Assembly: GCA_900554205.1 (NCBI GenBank)
Contig: USGM01000002.1
Location: 19,849-83,848, forward strand
Length of the DNA: 64,000 bases
Origin: an uncultured Lachnospiraceae bacterium
GTDB taxonomy: Bacteria; Bacillota; Clostridia; Lachnospirales; Lachnospiraceae
Direction: 5' to 3'
The position numbers and the translations under genes are program-made. The stretch's first letter is position 1; each line of letters starts with the position of its first letter. Positions 60,506 to 64,000 of the stretch are shown here, piece after piece. A model generated the notes under the pieces. That model did not search any database. It worked only from the letters and a program-made list of their open reading frames with translations, and was not told where the DNA came from.

Positions 60506-62554
60506 TTACGTCACTATCCGCTTAAACTTCCTGTCCATCTCCGACTTCGACATAGCAATAATCGTCGGCCTCCCGTGCGGACAGTTATAAGGATTATCCA
60601 GCGTCAGCAGTTCATCAATCAACGTCTCCGCCTCGGCAAAGCTCAGCACATTATTCCCCTTCACCGCCGCCTTGCAGGACATTGAGGCAATCTTTTCCTC
60701 CACGACACGGATGCTCCCGAAATTACCGCCGTCCGCAAGCTGGTCAAGCACGGAAAGAAACATCTCCCTCTCACCGCAGCCGTAGAGATCAACCGGCACG
60801 CTGCGCAGCGCGTACTCGCTTCCGCCGAAGGACTCCACCTCAAACCCAAGGCTCTCGAAGACCTCCATATTCTCCTTTAGAACATTCTCCTCCTGCCCGG
60901 AGAGGCTGACAATCACCGGCGGCATCAACGCCTGTGACACAACACTTTTCTCGTGAAACTGCTTCATCAGCCGCTCGTAATTCACCTTTTCGTGCGCCGC
61001 GTGCTGATCGATCATCAGCAGCTTATTTTCAAACTCAATCAGCCAGTAGGTCTCGAACACCTGACCGATAATGCGGAAACGGCTCCGGTTGTCCGCCGTC
61101 AGCAGCTTCTCTTCAAACAGATTCATCTGGGTCGGCTTCCCGGCAATTTCCGGCTCTGCCTCCACCTTCGGCTGCGCCACGGACTGTGTCTGCGGCTCCT
61201 CGGGAAGCTCCGTCGTCTCCGTGAAGAAATCCTGATCGGACTCCCGCTCCTGTACCGGTGGTTCAGTCTTCAATGCCTGTTCCGGCTGCTTCGGCAGCTC
61301 CGGTGTTTTCTGCTGTTCTGACTGTTTTTCCTGCATTTTGGGTGCAGTATCCTCGCCCTTTACCCTCGTCCAGACAGGATTATGAATAAATTCCTGCATT
61401 TTAGGGCGTTCCGCCTCGTATTTCATTTCCTCCATGACGCGGTAACTATCGCTCCGCCTCTGTTCAAAAGGCTCCGGCGTCTTCACCTTTTCCCGCTGCA
61501 GCTGCTCTTCCTTCCTCGCCGCCTGCTGTTCCCTCTCTGTCGTCAGCAGCGCATCGGGAATCATCTCCTTTGTCATCAGTGCGTATTTGACCGCACCGCA
61601 GAGAAAGGCGCTGAAGCTCATGGCATTTGTAAAGCGCACATCCATCTTCGTCGGATGTACATTGACATCCACCCGCTCCGTATCCATCGTGATATGCAGC
61701 ACGCACAGCGGAAATTTGTGCTGCATCAGGTACTCTTTATAGCCCTCCTCGACCGCGCGCGCCACAATATTGCTCCGAATAAATCTTCCATTGATAAAAT
61801 AAATTTCAAAATTGCGGTTAGAGCGCACCTGCACGGGCTTTCCAAGGTATCCGGCAATCCTGATGCCGTCCTGTTCCGACTGGATCGGCACAAGCTCGTT
61901 TGCAACGTCCCTTCCGTAGATGCGGTAGATGACTTCCCTGAGATCGCCGTTGCCGGACGTATGGAATTTCATCTGGCTTCCGAGGATCAGCTTAAAGGAA
62001 ATATCCGGTCTGGAGAGTGCAAGATGCTCCATCAGATCCGCAATATAGCTTCCCTCTGTGGACGGCTGGCGCAGGAATTTCCGCCGCACCGGTGTGTTGA
62101 AAAAGAGATTCCGCATAATAAAAGTCGTTCCATCCGGCGCCCCCACCTCGTCAAAGGCGATCTCCCTGGCACCCTCAAGCTGTATCCTGCAGCCGGTCAG
62201 GCTGTCCGGCGTCTTCGTTATCACTTCGACCTTTGAGACCGCCGCGATACTCGACAGCGCTTCCCCACGGAACCCAAGGCTGGATATCCTCATCAGATCC
62301 TCCGCGCTCTCAATCTTGCTGGTTGCATGGCGCAGGAACGCTTTTCTGAGCTGTTCCTTCTCCATGCCGCAGCCGTTGTCCGTGACCCGGATGAACTCGA
62401 TTCCTCCGTCCTTCGCCTCCACCGTGATCGCGGTGGCTCCGGCATCGATTGCATTCTCCACAAGCTCCTTCACAACGCTCGACGGGCGCTCTACAACCTC
62501 GCCCGCCGCAATCTTATCTATTGTCTCCGAATTCAGAATATGTATTTCTGCCAT
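60506..62554 (-). CDS. mutL: DNA mismatch repair protein MutL
   Basis: A 682-residue MutL. The N-terminal GHKL ATPase has ENAIDAGA, DNGCGM, RHATSKI, GFRGEAL and GTTFIMRNLFFNTPVRRKF. A long charged Glu/Gln/Pro-rich linker (about 335-480) leads to the C-terminal endonuclease/dimerisation domain. That domain includes DQHAAHEKVNYERL and CPHGRPTII. The DQHA(x)2E metal motif marks it as an endonuclease-type MutL, usual in bacteria without MutH. GGAGGAAATA precedes the ATG. Confidence 0.96.
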   Translation of the reverse strand: MAEIHILNSETIDKIAAGEVVERPSSVVKELVENAIDAGATAITVEAKDGGIEFIRVTDNGCGMEKEQLRKAFLRHATSKIESAEDLMRISSLGFRGEALSSIAAVSKVEVITKTPDSLTGCRIQLEGAREIAFDEVGAPDGTTFIMRNLFFNTPVRRKFLRQPSTEGSYIADLMEHLALSRPDISFKLILGSQMKFHTSGNGDLREVIYRIYGRDVANELVPIQSEQDGIRIAGYLGKPVQVRSNRNFEIYFINGRFIRSNIVARAVEEGYKEYLMQHKFPLCVLHITMDTERVDVNVHPTKMDVRFTNAMSFSAFLCGAVKYALMTKEMIPDALLTTEREQQAARKEEQLQREKVKTPEPFEQRRSDSYRVMEEMKYEAERPKMQEFIHNPVWTRVKGEDTAPKMQEKQSEQQKTPELPKQPEQALKTEPPVQERESDQDFFTETTELPEEPQTQSVAQPKVEAEPEIAGKPTQMNLFEEKLLTADNRSRFRIIGQVFETYWLIEFENKLLMIDQHAAHEKVNYERLMKQFHEKSVVSQALMPPVIVSLSGQEENVLKENMEVFESLGFEVESFGGSEYALRSVPVDLYGCGEREMFLSVLDQLADGGNFGSIRVVEEKIASMSCKAAVKGNNVLSFAEAETLIDELLTLDNPYNCPHGRPTIIAMSKSEMDRKFKRIVT

Positions 62555-62577
62555 TATTTCCTCCAGGGATCACTTCC

Positions 62578-64000
62578 CTATTTTCCGCCCTGCCAACGGT
62601 TCTTCAGCTTATTCTGCAGCCGGTACAGGGTGTTTAATGCATCCAGCGGCGACATGGAATTTACCTCGACCTCCATCAGCTCCTTCAGCACGTCCTCATC
62701 CGTCACGGTGTCAAAGAGAGACATCTGCGCCAGATCGACCTCATCCAGCTTCAGCTGCTTCTTCGCATGTCCGTCACCCTTGACATCCACGGCGATGTTC
62801 TGGATTCTCTCTATGATGTCATTATCCGTCAGCTGCTCGACAATCTCCTTTGCACGGTCGATGACCATATCCGGCACTCCCGCGAGCTTCGCCACCTGAA
62901 TGCCGTAGCTCTTGTCCGCGCCACCCTTGATGATCTTTCTCAGGAAGACGATATCGTCCCCGCACTCCTTCACGGCGATGCAGTAATTGTTGACGTTGTT
63001 CATCTTGCCCTCAAGCTCGGTCAGCTCGTGGTAATGCGTAGCAAAGAGGGTCTTTGCGCCGAGGAGCTTGCGGTTGCTGATATGCTCGATCACCGCCCAT
63101 GCGATGCTGAGTCCGTCAAAGGTTGACGTTCCCCGCCCGATCTCGTCAAGGATCAGCAGGCTGTTTGCGGTCGCATTCCTCAGAATGTTTGCCACCTCGT
63201 TCATCTCGACCATAAAGGTAGACTGTCCGCTGGCGAGATCATCCGAAGCGCCGACTCTGGTAAATATCCTGTCCACAATGCCGATGTTCGCGCTCTTTGC
63301 CGGAACGAAGCAGCCGATCTGCGCCATGAGAACGATCAGCGCCGTCTGTCTCATATAGGTCGATTTTCCCGCCATGTTCGGGCCCGTGATGATGCTGATG
63401 CAGTGATTGCCGTTGTCGAGGAAGGTGTCATTCGCAATAAACAGATCGTTGGAGATCATCTGTTCCACGACAGGATGCCTTCCGTCCTTGATGTCGATCA
63501 CACCCTTCTCGTTCAGCTTCGGGCGGACATAACGGTTCCTCTCCGAGACAAGGGACAGGGACGCATAGACATCCAGCTTTGCGATCGCCTTTGCCGTCCG
63601 CTGGATGCGCTCAAGCTCCATGGCGATAGACTCCCTGATCTTGCAGAACATATCGTACTCCAGCGCTGTCAGCTTGTCCTCGGCATTTAAAATGGTGTCC
63701 TCAAGCTCCTTCAACCGTGGCGTTGTATACCTCTCCGCGTTGGCTAGCGTCTGCTTTCTGATATAATCCTCCGGCACCATGTCCTTATAAGAATTTGTAA
63801 CCTCGAAATAATAACCGAAAACCTTGTTGTACTTGATTTTCAGATTCTTAATGCCCGTGCGCTCCCTGTCCTGTTCCTCCAGCTCCGCAAGCCACTGCTT
63901 GCCGTCATGCTTTGCCCTGCGCAGCATATCAATCGTCTCATCGAAGCCGTCCCTGATCATCCCGCCTTCCCGGATCGTGATCGGCGGTTCCTCCTCGATA
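62578..64000 (-). CDS. mutS: DNA mismatch repair protein MutS (5' end outside the window)
   Basis: The frame is open through the window edge, and the upstream codons read EEEPPITIREGGMIRDG, a conserved MutS stretch, so the gene continues past 64000. The 473 codons seen cover part of the core/lever, the clamp and the ATPase. Walker A is GPNMAGKSTYMRQ, then DELASGQSTFMVEM, Walker B LLILDEIGRGTSTFDG, and FATHYHELTEL. A C-terminal helix-turn-helix/dimerisation tail follows. It lies 23 bases upstream of mutL. Confidence 0.96.
   Translation of the reverse strand, partial: IEEEPPITIREGGMIRDGFDETIDMLRRAKHDGKQWLAELEEQDRERTGIKNLKIKYNKVFGYYFEVTNSYKDMVPEDYIRKQTLANAERYTTPRLKELEDTILNAEDKLTALEYDMFCKIRESIAMELERIQRTAKAIAKLDVYASLSLVSERNRYVRPKLNEKGVIDIKDGRHPVVEQMISNDLFIANDTFLDNGNHCISIITGPNMAGKSTYMRQTALIVLMAQIGCFVPAKSANIGIVDRIFTRVGASDDLASGQSTFMVEMNEVANILRNATANSLLILDEIGRGTSTFDGLSIAWAVIEHISNRKLLGAKTLFATHYHELTELEGKMNNVNNYCIAVKECGDDIVFLRKIIKGGADKSYGIQVAKLAGVPDMVIDRAKEIVEQLTDNDIIERIQNIAVDVKGDGHAKKQLKLDEVDLAQMSLFDTVTDEDVLKELMEVEVNSMSPLDALNTLYRLQNKLKNRWQGGK

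Overview
The window reads as chromosomal DNA of a low-to-mid GC Gram-positive anaerobe of the class Clostridia, most likely a gut-type Lachnospiraceae. This is inferred from gene order and families: a short HisG paired with HisZ, RecU, LexA next to a LysM protein and a Xer recombinase, ribosomal protein L27 with a cleavable N-terminal extension and its Prp protease, an mreBCD-PBP2-minCDE-rodA block, a rubrerythrin, and two lone cytidylate-kinase-like proteins. I found no rRNA, tRNA, CRISPR array or transposase. No gap between genes exceeds 300 bases.

Layout. 1-2354 (+): end of an unidentified gene, a small membrane protein, an RluA-type pseudouridine synthase and RecU. 2363-7618 (+): a histidine operon, hisZ-hisG-hisD-hisB-hisIE, with a consensus promoter, a palindrome just after the start point, and a terminator. 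hisA, hisF, hisH and hisC are not in this operon. 7743-10859 (+): a HelD-type helicase fused to what looks like the N-terminal sandwich domain of a family 31 glycosidase. 11338-15870 (+): two radical-SAM-linked genes, RNase G and a Nudix hydrolase. 15976-20005 (-): flotillin, D-aminoacyl-tRNA deacylase, an AI-2E family transporter and rubrerythrin. 20143-21925 (+): TtcA-like thiolase and a Xer recombinase.

21928-30150 is an SOS locus (a YneA-like LysM division inhibitor and lexA, each with LexA boxes) split by a roughly 7 kb block of three GH43 glycosidases, a Gfo/Idh oxidoreductase and an AraC regulator. A 13-bp direct repeat sits at both edges of the block. The AraC gene appears truncated at its 3' end five bases before the right-hand copy. 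The block looks like an acquired island dropped into the LexA operator region.

30285-36190: a cytidylate-kinase-like gene, a branched-chain amino acid ABC transporter (livJ-HMGF) with an internal terminator hairpin, and a small DUF378 protein. 36296-40608 (-): rplU-prp-rpmA-obgE-yhbY-nadD-yqeK-rsfS, a ribosome assembly and NAD operon. 40623-47206 (-): second kinase-like gene, rluD, lspA, aroB, sepF, yggS, an HlyD-like protein and a small P-loop protein. 47289-58131 (-): a cell-shape and division cluster (DUF4321, radC, mreBCD, a very long PBP2, minCDE, rodA, mgsA, D-Ala-D-Ala carboxypeptidase). 58180-64000 (-): an aluminium-resistance/methionine gamma-lyase-like PLP enzyme, miaA, mutL and the 3' part of mutS.

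Start codons were set by Shine-Dalgarno spacing. Several genes (rubrerythrin, rsfS, mreB, DUF4321, PBP2) appear to use TTG and yqeK GTG. Functional names rest on motif recognition by eye; no database search was run.
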